Shown piece by piece: positions 41,146-61,029 of a stretch of DNA of 64,000 bases. The position numbers and the translations under genes were made by a program. The notes under the pieces are model-generated. The model did not search any database. It was not told the DNA's origin and saw nothing but the letters and a program-made list of their open reading frames with translations. The stretch comes from Telopea speciosissima (lineage: Eukaryota > Streptophyta > Magnoliopsida > Proteales > Proteaceae), in NCBI RefSeq assembly GCF_018873765.1, contig NC_057925.1, forward strand, positions 2,496,927 to 2,560,926, given 5' to 3'. Each line of letters opens with the position of its first letter. The stretch's first letter is position 1.

Positions 41146-41374
41146 TGATAGAGTTTGAAAACAAATGGGATTTGAATTGTCCTCACACCTTATCTGGTGG
41201 TTTCAGATATCTTGTATTTATCAACAATTGTAAACTTCTTTGTGATTGTTACAAGAGATAGAGATATACATGAGTTTGTTATCTACAAACTAGGAGAGAG
41301 ACGTTTGAAGAGTTTTGTTGTTTGGAGACTCTTCTTTTGAACCCTTGGGTGGCCGTTGAGATTGTGCGTTATCA
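41146..41374 (-). repeat. 5' LTR of the copia element
   Basis: 229 bp, TGATAGAGTTTG...GTGCGTTATCA on the plus strand, with intact TG/CA ends. It is adjacent to the primer-binding site on the inside and to TSD TCGTC on the outside. Confidence 0.95.
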
Positions 41375-42587
41375 TCGTCTATGTGTTGATCGAATTCATC
41401 TCCCTCATCTTGATCGGTTTGTTTTTTTTTAGGGATTCTTCCTTCTTCTTGATTTGTTTTTTCCTCTTTCCCTTTGTCGAGCTTTCGCCGGTCTTTTTTC
41501 TGGCGAATGTTTCGCCCTGTTTTTTCTTTGGCATATTTTTGCTGCCTTCACCTCTGCGCCTTGGCCTCCACTTGGGCGTGGATCTTGTTTATCTGACGTT
41601 TTGGGAATCATATGGTGCTTCATCATTGCTTGTTTGAGAATGGTCTTTTTTCATTTGGATCTTTTTCCTTTGAGCCGGGTTGTTGTGTCAAGAGGCCTTT
41701 GCATCTGGGTCTTTCAATCTTTTGGACTTTGATTCGTTTGAGGCTCTTCTGTTCCGGGTATTGTTTATGGGGTTTCTTCCTTCCCTTTGTTTTCAAGGAA
41801 GTTCTTATCTCCCTTGTATTTTCTTCCCTTTGGCTCTGCTTCGAATCAAGTCTTGGTTTGTATTCGTATTTGCTCCTGACACAACCCTTTGCCTATCCTT
41901 GTTGGAGCATATGGGGCCTCTTATTTGATTCTCCAGGCCTTTTTTATTGTTGTTATTGCCACTCCTCTTTTTTCTAAATCTTTGCTGGATGTTTCTCCCT
42001 CTGGTTGTACCCCTGAGTCTGGTGGTGAAGGCAGTAACTTGGTGAAATTTGTGGAGATGTTTCCTCATTTTGTTTCCTGATTCGGATTTTGGGATAATTA
42101 TACTTTGATGTTTGGTGATATTTGTGGAGATGTTTCCTCGTTTTGTTGCTATGTCAATTTTGGCTCTGTCTACTTCTCAATCTTCAATCTCATCGACTTT
42201 CTTCTCTCCTCTTCTAGTCTGGTTTCCTATTCTTTTCTTTTTCCTTTGCTTTACCTGGTTTTTTGGATTTCCACTGTTCTTATTTGTCTGGTATGCCCTT
42301 TTTTTCGGAGAAAACTGGTTCGCAGAACACCAATCGAGCATTCCTTTACCCTCTTTCCTATTAGTTTATTTTTTCTTTCTCCCATGCATTTTTGGTTTTT
42401 ATCCTTTCTTCTGCTTTGTCTGTTTTATTTTTACTTACTAAAGCCTTGCTGAATTGTTTCCATCCCCGTAAAAAATCTTAAGTGTGTTTTTTTTCTTCTC
42501 TGTACTTCTGTCTATCTTCTCAATCCTTTCTGCATTTTTTCTTGTATTGTTTTGTTTTATGTGTGGGATCTTTCTTTAGTTGTCACC

Positions 42588-43085
42588 ATGAACATATTCT
42601 CGTGGAATGTTAGAGGACCTCACAGTGCTTTTACTAGAAGATGTCTTGTCTCTTTTTTGAAAAAAAGTAAAAAACACAACCCCAATCTAGTTTTCCTTTG
42701 TGAGACTAAATGTAAGGACCATAATAATTTAAAAATTCAGGGGATTCCTCAAAAATACCAAATTATTTCTTCTTCTGACAGTGAAGGACTAAAAGGTTTA
42801 AAAGGGGGGATGATGATTCTTGCGAATTTCTCTGTTACCATTTCCATCATTTTCTCCTTTGACAATTTTCTTGGACCAGAAATTGATGACCCTTCTTTTG
42901 GTAAATGGACTTATGTTTGCATTTATGCTCCAACCCAATACCAGCCTAGAATTTCTTGTTGGGAAAAACTCACTATTTTTCTTTACTCTCTCAATCATGG
43001 CTTCTTTGTTATTGGAGATTTCAACGAAGTCCTTTCCCAGTCTGATAAATTGGTGGGGGGGTCACACCCATCTTGTCAACTGAAG
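42588..43085 (+). pseudogene. LINE endonuclease domain, truncated by insertion
   Basis: Starts MNIFSWNVRGP and continues with the apurinic-type endonuclease motifs LVFLCETKCKDHNNLK, KGGMMILANF, KWTYVCIYAPTQ and FFVIGDFNEVLSQSDKLVGG. The His-containing C-terminal motif (SDH) is found only beyond the 3.8-kb insert (GSDHNSILL near 46930). Open for about 165 codons; the frame after the break is unrelated. Confidence 0.85.
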
Positions 43086-46000
43086 AACCATGCAACACCC
43101 ATCTTGTCAAACTGTAAGAACCATGATTTCCGAAAATCCAAATTCACCCGATAGGGGTTTTCTTTTCATCATGCGAACCGGATCTCGCCAGTGAACCCTA
43201 AAGCAAGGACCCTGATCCCTCCTAAGAAGGCAAACAGGTAATATTGAAGCCACCACCTAGAAAGGGTCTAAGACCCAAAAATGTTCCCACTAGGGGAAAG
43301 AGTAATGACTCAATGGATAAAGGTCATGGTCTACCTAGATCATCGGGCAAGTGTCAGGTTACAGACTGAGAAGGTGTTAGGCACCCAATCCGCCCAGCCA
43401 AAACCAGTCGTCTTTCTCTAGACCATCGCTATGCCTAAACTTGTTTGCAAACCCTAAAGGCTAGTTATTCTAGATCTAAGTCATCCTAAACCTGGGCACC
43501 TATGACTAGGTATCTATGTACAAAAAATTACAGCCTAAACCAAATTTCTAAATTATTCTAGGTTAAAATGTTGGGCATGAAATATTAAGAAATCAATAAT
43601 CATAGCATGGAGAGATTTAAACTACACATGCAAAATCATACTAGAACATGAAACATGAAGCAAATTTCTAAGCATGCATCAACTGAAGACAAGATATTCC
43701 AAACATCCATGGGCTAGATGACGGGCCAGCCCAATTTTCGTTTCAAAGAGCGTGTATCTACGTCCCATGGGATCCCAACGTGTAGCGTTTCAACTCGGGC
43801 CACTAGATGGGCATTCTCACTCCTTCGCACACGTTCTAATCCTACTCAAAATCGATTTTAGAAATTCATTTGAAATCCCTTAAATCCAATCGAATGAAAT
43901 GGGGAGATATAAACTTTGTATCCTAAACTGTAGGCTAAAATGCACTCATAGGCCCAAACAATGGGCCCAAACTCCCCACCCAATCCAATCTTGGTTGATG
44001 GGTCAATACCCGAACCGAAATCGAAATCAATAAGGCCCAAATCAATATGGGCCCTCCAAGTCGACTCAAAAAGAGTCCTAAAGCCAAATTGGTCTAACCC
44101 ATGGGGTTCATGTGATTCAACCCGAAATGGGCCAAGGACTAAAGAAGACAAAATCAGATTTGGCCCAAAACCCCATTTAAATTTTATCAAACATGGGCCT
44201 AATCATAAACAGATTCAAACACCGAATCTAGGCAAATGGCTCCATTCTAAAATGTTTTTGTATTAAGACCCAAAAATGAACCCCAAATGGACCGATTCCA
44301 CCCCGTATTACTGTAGCCCAAAACCAGGCCTGGTAGGCCCAATCTTTCTTGCTGCAGCCCATTACCTAACCAGATTCAAATCATCCATTTCAAAAATCCA
44401 ACCCATATTTGAAATCCCATAAACACATGAATACTGATAAACGAAACAAAATAAACCCATCAGCCTAGGCCCAAATACCAAGGCAAGCCCACAACAATGA
44501 GAATCAAAGACTTAGCAATGGAAAAAGAAAAGACTACAGAGACATTCAAGAAACCATGAATAACACCTATATAAGATTCAAGAATTCAAAAATGAAAGTC
44601 TCATGACAACAAGAACCAGAAATTATAAAAATGATAATAGGACTTAGATCATGCTCAACACAGAATACAAGTCAAGACTAGAAATTATAGAAGCGTGTAC
44701 TTAAAAATCACATCACAAAATGGGGATTCCATGACATAAAAGATACAAAGATTATAAAAGAATCAATCACACAGATCTAGTCTCAAGAACATGAAGAAAG
44801 TAGATCAAGACATGGAGATGCATTTTCAGATCTGAAGCTAATCAGAAACCGAACTAAAATGCAAATTAAAGAGAGATGCAATCTTGCATCTGACATGGTT
44901 CACAGAGACTGGCAATGGCATATCTAAGTCATTCACAGGGACTGATTGCAATACATTCTTATATCTACTATTGATCACAGAGAAAGAACCAAAATAGAAG
45001 TCACAGAGACATACATTTAAGATCTGAAATTAACCAGAGAGAGAAGAATAAGAAGCAAGATAATGGAGATCACATATTAGATGTAAGAATGGACCGTAAG
45101 TCTATGGAAAACGGGATTCAATCATTATGATTATAGAGAAGCAAAGAGTTGCAGAAAAATTTCTGAGAGAATCAATAGAGGAGATGAGATTTACCTGAAT
45201 CAAGCAGTAGAATCCCTTTGAGATCGATCAAGATTGTAGAGGATCAAACAATTACGATGACTGCTGCTCTCGGATTCCAACGCAAGAACACCAAATTCGA
45301 CCAGAGGGGATGGGGAAAAATTATTACAGGTTGGGGATTAAAACGGGGAAGGGATTATTACAAACCCACTCAAAGAGAACTAAACATGAAAAAAAAATTG
45401 AAAAATCAAACAAGAAGAAGGGGAAGAAGAAGGGAAGATCCTGCTGCTGCGTTTTCTCCCTTGGCTCAGGAGAAGCTCCACGGCTCCAGTGTCTCAGGCC
45501 ATTTCCCTCTCTTCACTCTGCTCTCTCTTTTCTCTCCGTTTTTTGCTCTTTTTTCTTGGTTTTTCCCTCTGTTTTTTCCCTTCTCTGTTCCCCTTTTGAA
45601 ATCCGTTTTCTCCACTTTTTCTACCCTTTTCCTCTCTTTTTTTCACTCTCTTGTCCTTTCTTTCTTTTTAGTCCTTTTAGTCCTTTTGTCCTTTCTCTCC
45701 TTTGTTGATTTCTCTCTCCCCTCGTCAATGACAGCTGCACTCTCTTTTTTGTTTTTTTAAATCTCCTCCCTTTCTCTTTTAAAACCCTATCTTAGGTTAG
45801 GATTTAGGTTTGGATGCATCAATTTGTAACCAAGAAAATTACAAACAGAATTTATAATCAGACTTTATATACCCTTAACATAATTTACTTTAAGTTTATA
45901 TAGGGGTAAATAAAGTAATTTCGCATATAAAAGTACCAAGTGACTTATTCCTCTACTTTTCAAGGGTAGAAAGGAAATTACTCACCTCAATTGCTTAATG

Positions 46001-46356
46001 TAAGCGCCGAAGGTTTTCTCTTTATTCTCGTCGTTGGTCGTAGTGTTGGCTGGAGTTAGAACTAAACCACCATGGATTAATCTGTAGGAATCTAAACTCT
46101 AAAGAGAAGGTAACTAAAAGCAGGTTTTGTAACATGAGATTGGAGTGTAAATGGGAATGGAATCCTTGTTGGGCTCTACTGAACCCCCTTTCAGTTGCTA
46201 CTCTCTTACCCCAGGCCGTGAGTCGATCCCCCGGCTGCCTCTGTGGCCCTGGCCATGGCTGGCTGCGCCCTGACCCCTCCCCCTTGTCCGAGCTCTGCCG
46301 CCCTCTATATATCTCCCCCACTCCCGCGTCTGGTGCATCTCTCCTTCTTTCCCCCG

Positions 46357-46389
<33 letters not shown>

Positions 46390-46904
46390 GAGGTTTTCGA
46401 CTGGTAATTGAAGAACTAGAACTTGGAACCAAATAAAGTTGTATTTTAAATTGCTTTGGCTTTAATGTTCGAATAGCGCATGGTGGACAAGCTCCTCATT
46501 TAATTCCACCACAGAGCATCTCATCAGTTTCTTTTTATGGGTAGATCATCGAAATGTGATTTTCGCAAATCAACGAAACTAATTTCTGATTAATCGACTT
46601 TTTTTGGGTTCTTGGAATGTCAAACAACTAATGACCAAATAGAATTCATGGATTGGGATTATGATGATAATGGTATTGGCGCTTCAACCCTGCCATCAAT
46701 ATTGGGCTAGACTGTGAACAGACGCTTCATTGAGACAAAGCAACAAGGATAGATGATGGATCTCCTTGAGGAGTACGAGTGAACCTATGAGGAAATTAAC
46801 TTAGGCATGGCGGTCTCTTTTTCTCTCAGATTTCACCGAAGCATATCTCCTCGGTGTTGACGTCGTAGGCGAACAGTGAGAGGAAGGGATTTAACGGTGG
46901 AATA
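43086..46904. mobile_element. Untyped 3.8-kb insert splitting the LINE
   Basis: LINE coding stops after GDFNEVLSQSDKLVGGSH (about 43070) and resumes with LGSDHNSILLNSSTSHSSF (about 46925). In between are a 31-bp near-repeat (CACCCATCTTGTCAA at 43067 and 43098), A-rich sequence with many GAAATC/AGATCT words, a region rich in GGGCCCAAA-like words (43910-44360), long CT-rich tracts (45500-45780) and (CT)n(CA)n at 46360-46390. No transposon protein motif or matched termini were found. The overall look recalls a long retrotransposon LTR or non-autonomous LTR element. The reading frame at 45218-45760 is composition-driven. Confidence 0.45.
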
Positions 46905-49900
46905 TCACCAACCGACCTCCTGCCCTGGGCTCTGATCATAACTCTATCCTTCTAAATTCATCCACTTCTCATTCCTCTTTCAAAAAACCTCTTTCGCTTC
47001 CAAGAAGCCTGAAAATTCCACCCTGAATTCCTTCCCTTTTGCTCATCATCTTGGATTTCTTTGGCTAACGAATCCTTGCCTTCTAAACTTGCTTGCATGA
47101 GCAGATTACTTCAGAGATGGAATAGGACTGTGTTTGGAAATATTGATACACTTAAATTCCAACTTATGGACCAATACAGTAATCTTGACAATATTTCTTC
47201 TTCTCACTCCAATGATTTGAGAAGGATATCTACTCATATTGATTGGTTGCCGAAAGCTGAAGAGATGTTCTGACTTAAAAAATCTAGACACTTTCATGTA
47301 AAGGATGGAGATAGAAACACCAGGTATTATCACTCTGTTTCAAAACTTAATTTACGTACAAGAAGCATTAACTTCATTATATCTGATGAAGGGTAAAAGG
47401 TGGAGAATCCTAGTGAAATGGCCCATGCCTTTGCCTCTCATCTTCAAAATTTATTTACCTCATCTCAACCTTTGGAGGCTTCTTTTATTGAGAATCTTTT
47501 TTAGCCTATCTTGGATGAGGCTACTCGTGAATCTATCTACTCCATCCCTACTCTTGATGAAATTAAGAAGGTTGTTTTCTCTTTTTTTGGGGTTAACCAT
47601 ACTCTTATTTGTTTAATACCTAAGAAGGAGGATTCGGTAAAAATCTCTGATTTTCGACCTATTAGCCTTTGCAATGTTTTTTATAAAATTTTAGCTAATA
47701 GATTGAAAGGTCTTCTCCTTTCTTTCGTTTCCCCCTTTCAGGCTGCATTTATCCCTGGTAGACAAACCTCTAATAATATTATTATTGTCCAAGAGATCTT
47801 TCACTTTTTATCTCACAAAAAGGGTAAACTTGGGTATCTTGCTATTAAGCTTGACATGTCTAAGGCTTATGATAGGGTTGAATGGAGCTTGCTCAGAGAT
47901 CTTTTCTCCTTTCTAGGTTTTGGAAATTGTTGGGGAGATCTGTTGTAGAATCTTATCTCTACTTTCCCTTTTCTATAAAATTGAAGGGTAGTCCTTTTAA
48001 TTTCTTCACTGCTTCAAGAGGTGTTAGGCAGGGTTGTCCTCTAAGCCCCTACCTCTTTATTTTAATAATGGAAGTTCTTTCTCGACTTCTTAAGGTTTAT
48101 AGAGATTTGAATCTTTTCAAAGGAATAGAAGTTGCTAGATCTGCCCCTGAAATCACACACCTATTGTTTGCGGATGATACTTTTGTGTTTTGCAGAGCTA
48201 CTGATGATGACATTCTCACTATAAAGACATTTTGGAGTTGTTTGCTGACCTGTCAGGTCAAGAAATCAATTTTGAAAAAAGTGGTCTTTTTTTCAGTAAG
48301 AATGTTTATGTGCCTGAGAGAAATAGGCTATGTTCTCTTATTGGAATCTCTGAAGATTCCTATCTAGGCACTACTCTTATTCACTCAAGATCCAAGACAA
48401 AGGAATTAACAGGTATTGTCAATAGGATCAGATTTAGACTTTCAACTTGGAACGCTAACCATCTATCTTATGCAGGTCGAAAAGTGCTTATCCAATCTGT
48501 TCTTAACTCCATACCTACTTGTTTAATATCTTCTTTCTTATTTCCTATAAAGGTATGTAAATCCATTGACTCAATTTGTCTCAATTTCTGGAATGGTAAC
48601 ATTGATTCTGGTAAACATCACTGCCTTATTGCCTGGGATAGAATCTGCTTACCTTTAGCTTCTAGTGGTTTAGGTCTTAGGAAATCTGAAATTCAAAACA
48701 AATCTTTGATTCTTAAACTTGGTTGGAGATTCATTAATAATCCTATTGACTTATGGTCTAAGGTTTTAAAAGCAAAATATTTTCCCAATTCCTCTGTTTT
48801 TTATCCAAAAACTGTCATCAAAAGGAGATCATGGTCTTGGAACAGTATTGCTCATTTACTTCCCATCTTAAAATCAATGTCTTTCCGCATTATTGGTGAT
48901 GGGAAGAACTTTTTTTTTTTTGGACCGATCCATGCGTTAACACAATTCCAGGTTTTTGTCTTACTGACGTTATGCAAGACTCTTCAAGGGGAGATATGGT
49001 CTATAAGTATTTCACACAGAATAGACTTATTGCTGACTTACTTCCTCCTCAATTCCCTATTGCTTTTATTGCTGCTTGTGCTTCTGTGTCTCTTAATAAT
49101 AACTCTGATTCTTGTATATGCTCTGCCTAAAAAAGTGGTAATGTTTCTACTCGGATTGCAGCCAAATTTCTTACATCTTTGTTGAGATTGTCTTCTCATC
49201 CTGGGTTTGCTGGTTGGTGGCGCTTCCTCTGGAAGTTGCCCATCCACCCTAAATTTAAACATTTCTTTTGGCGTGTTTTACATGTTGGAATCCCGGTTAA
49301 AGCATCTCTCTCAAAATAAATCAAGATCGATCCCCATTGTGCTTTATGTGGCTCTTGTCCTGAATCCATCTGGCATCTTTTTCTCTCATGTGACTGGTCT
49401 AAACATATCTAGATGGCTGGCCCTCTGGGGTTGAAAACGGAATACTTCTCCCATCAATCTTTACTTCACCTTTGTAATTATATTCTCAATGATAATCTCC
49501 GAAGCAAGCAGCTTTCCAAGTGGTTCTTTTCAGTTTTTATTATTACTTGTTACTTTATATGGCATGTCAGGAACCAAGTGGTCCATAATTCTATTAAACC
49601 AAACCCGGTCGGAGTAATTTCAAACATCTGCAAATGGTTGATAGACTTAAATATCTCACCCCCAACCCATACTTCGTTCTGCTACTAGCGACCTGCTTAT
49701 AGATCTCTGCTTCAAATCCTTTCCCATATTAGACTATAATGTTCTGATTTGTGCAAGAACTACTTAATCTTCCCTGAAAAGATCATCTTCCCTGAAAAGA
49801 TCAAGGTGGAAAATCAATCTTCACCCAACCTTGCCCTAGAATGGGGTTGTAGGTTTTTCTAGAATTTGTTTTGAAAAATCAATCTTCACCCAAAATTTAG

Positions 49901-51160
49901 GTTATTCTTATCGAAACTGTTAAATGGGGGGGGGGGGGGGAGTGTATCCACTAGGGCAAGGTTGAGGGAGAGAGAGACAGAAACACATTTATTCCTATAT
50001 TATCCTTTTTCCAAAAGAAACAGGGCAGCTGGGTTATTAGCTTTAAGATCTGAACGGATTCAAGCTTCCTCCTTATATGATCTTATGTGCAAGGAATCAA
50101 TGCCTCATAACTCATTGCAGTCCAAATCCTCTTGGAATCATTACTAATATCTACCAGTGGATAGGAGACCAAAATCTACTTGGAGCTGACCCTACACCTG
50201 AAACAGAACCTTGCATAACATCGACTTTGTCCTTATGGAATATCATTGAATCTACTTCACTAGATCACACCACTATGATTTGTGACGGGAGTTTTATACA
50301 TGACACCAAGGAAGCAGGATGGGGATTCATCAGGTAAGATATTTTCAATATTATATTGAGCTTAATTAATTATACCTTAATTATTGGTGGGTCCATGGGC
50401 ATAAAACTCAGCTTGGGACCACTTAAAGGTTAATGGGGGTATACTACTCTTTTTCATTGTGGGGGTGGATAAGGATTAGGGTTTTGTATTATAAATACAA
50501 GGTTGGGGTCTCTACAGTCACTTGATTTCACTCTCTGTTCTTCCCACAAGAATTTGAGAGGTGCATGTGAGACAAGGAGACTAGAGAAGATCCTGACCAA
50601 GGCTTGATGTGTCAAGGATAGTGACACAAAGAATTATTCTATATTGTTCTTCTCCAACATACATGGGTACAAGGTACACATCGTTTCTCCTGTTTTCTTT
50701 TTCCAATCGTGTTCTAGTTCACTGTATAAAAATTAATTAGGATTTCACAAAATCCAAAGAATTTCTAACAGGTTCATCATTATTATTACCAATCGGAGGG
50801 CTTATATTGCATCGTTGGATTTCGATTATGCAGGGAGTGCATTGGAAACTGAAGCAAGGGGAGTGTTCCAGGGTTTGCAACAAGCAAGGTCATTAGGAGC
50901 TCAACATGTAGACATTTGGACTGTCTATCAGACTTTAGCAGAGTGGATGGAACATAAGAATTGACAATGGCCCTACGAAATCGTTCTGTATGGTTCTTTA
51001 TAATATTATGTCTCTTCTCAAATGTTTTGTGAAAATTTGTACTATTAAGAAGATTAGAGAGTCTACTAATTTTGCTCATATCTTGACTAATCACGCTAGA
51101 TTATCTCAAATTAGGACTAATGTAAGGGACAATATAGATAATTTCCTTCTTAGTTTTTAA
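46905..51160 (+). pseudogene. LINE reverse transcriptase, zinc-binding and RNase H regions
   Basis: Motifs in order on the plus strand: SDHNSILL (end of endonuclease), HVKDGDRNTRYYHSVSKLN, the RT core at 47618-48200 (LIPKKEDSVKISDFRPISLCN, FQAAFIPGRQTSNN, IKLDMSKAYDRVEW, ASRGVRQGCPLSPYLFILIM, LLFADDTFVF), then GRKVLIQSVLNSIPT and LASSGLGLRKSEIQNKSLI, a zinc-binding region near 49230-49400 (LWKLPIHPKFKHFFWRVLH, CALCGSCPESIWHLFLSC) and RNase H (TMICDGSFIHDTKEAGWGFI, SALETEARGVFQGLQQAR). FADD catalytic residues are kept. Several stops and frame changes, for example near 47272 and 49190, disable it. Confidence 0.88.
50334..50771 (+). other. 438-bp intron-like segment inside the LINE RNase H region
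   Basis: The LINE frame breaks after GWGFI at CAG|GTAAGA and resumes in the same frame after TTTCTAACAG|GTTCATC. Removal of 438 bp restores a continuous reading into SALETEARGV. The ends fit splice-site consensus very well. They can also be read as a 5-bp duplication CAGGT (50331-50335 and 50769-50773) around an insertion. A TATAAATA lies at about 50489, which would suit an LTR, but TG...CA ends are missing. Confidence 0.6.
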
Positions 51161-51371
51161 AGACATTGGTCTTGATGCTTGTCCAGCGCCATTATCATTT
51201 AACACTTTAATTTGTTTTTGCTTCATTGCAATCTTCTGTTCTTGCTTTGTTCTTCGAGAGGGAACCAATCTCGTGGAGACGAGAGAAGAATGTCCAGCTC
51301 TTGATCATTAGAGAGAGAGAGAGAGGGAGAGAGAGAGATTCTCAAAGTGAACTACCAAACATATTTCTTGT

Positions 51372-51372
<1 letters not shown>

Positions 51373-51427
<55 letters not shown>
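51373..51427. repeat. (TA)n microsatellite
   Basis: About 27 uninterrupted TA units, between a (GA)-rich stretch (51309-51338) and the 3' flank of beta-glucosidase copy 2. A shorter (TA)n lies at 1391-1419. Confidence 0.97.
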
Positions 51428-51431
<4 letters not shown>

Positions 51432-51733
51432 TTTAGGTAAAAGATCCTTTGTATTAAGATAAATGAAAATAAAAGAATTTACAAATTGAACAAGAAAAAC
51501 CATGTAAAACCAACTACATCAAAATGCGAGTCAAAACTTCCACTTACGGCAAAGCCATCAAATTATTTTTTTCTTTACAATTGATGCAATTAAACAATTT
51601 CAATTTCTTGACCAACAACCATTTATTGACTTATTCCAAGAAATCAAAGAAAAAGGACAGAATGCCCAAAATGAAATTAGGTCAAACGATTCACGCTTAA
51701 GATCGATCACTGAGTCATCTGCCCGAGCCCAAC

Positions 51734-60431
<8,698 letters not shown>

Positions 60432-60635
60432 CTTTGGTTTTGGGTGTTCTTGCTCTCCCTTTATCCCACCTACACATGGAATCTGATTCTTCCCAACTCC
60501 TAGCCTTTTCGTCTTCTCCTTTAATTGATCAGTGGTGGTGTTGTTTCCTGGCCCCGGCCTCTCAGACCTTGCAATAGCAGGAGCCTTGTGCGTTGGGATA
60601 CTCTTTTCTTATTTATCTGGCCTAACTTTTTACTC

Positions 60636-60643
60636 TATATATA
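60636..60643 (-). promoter_or_regulatory. Candidate TATA box of beta-glucosidase copy 2
   Basis: TATATATA on the minus strand about 205 bp upstream of the ATG at 60431, with CT-rich sequence between. The related region upstream of copy 1 is near 35410, now about 1.2 kb from its ATG. Confidence 0.35.
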
Positions 60644-61029
60644 AGAATTTGAGAAAGAGAGAGAGATGCAATTATAGGACAAGATAAAATGAAGGAAAAC
60701 GAATGGTTTCTTCTATTTTCTATTTTGAAGAGAGTTGGTTGGTCATGTGTTTATTTAACAACCGTAGAAAGTACTAAAAGAAGGGATAACCATTTACTCA
60801 CCTTAAATTATCCTTGTTTGGATGAGAAACTTTTCCCGTATCAATAATGAACTAATAAAACATTTGGAATAGAGAAATGGAAAGAGAGAGAGAGAGAGAA
60901 AAAAAAGAAGAAATTTACAGTTTTTTTTTAGGTAAATGATGGAATTTACAGATAGGTGCACCTAATTTTGTCATGTAGAAGAAAGACCTATCAATTCTTA
61001 CGGTTGGATAAGGAATCGTTATTGTCTAC

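Larger units (their letters stand above)
36580..41374 (-). mobile_element. Ty1-copia retrotransposon, 4,795 bp, both LTRs and TSD present
   Basis: LTRs at 36580-36807 and 41146-41374 flank a copia-ordered polyprotein on the minus strand. The target duplication TCGTC is perfect at 36575-36579 and 41375-41379. By eye the LTRs differ at about seven bases plus one indel in 228 bp, roughly 97% identity. A primer-binding site matching initiator tRNA-Met and a polypurine tract are in place. Three frame changes and one stop make it non-autonomous now. It lies within the LINE and is therefore younger than it. Confidence 0.95.
36080..51170 (+). mobile_element. L1-like LINE, broken up by nested insertions
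   Basis: Plus-strand pieces of one plant L1-type element appear in the expected order: a pyrimidine-rich, frame-broken 5' part (about 36080-36579, resuming at 41375-42580), endonuclease (42588-43085), then reverse transcriptase, zinc-binding region and RNase H (46905-51160). Between them sit a copia element (36580-41374), an untyped insert (about 43086-46904) and a 438-bp intron-like segment (50334-50771). The outer limits are uncertain because no poly-A tail or TSD was identified. The direct repeat ATGGTTATTGAATTTC at 36012 and 36081 lies near the presumed left limit. The element sits exactly between the two beta-glucosidase copies. Confidence 0.7.

Noticed and set aside
45218..45760. 180-codon frame with a hydrophobic C-terminus
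   Set aside because: Comes from CT-rich sequence of the untyped insert; the Phe/Leu/Ser run is compositional and no domain is visible.
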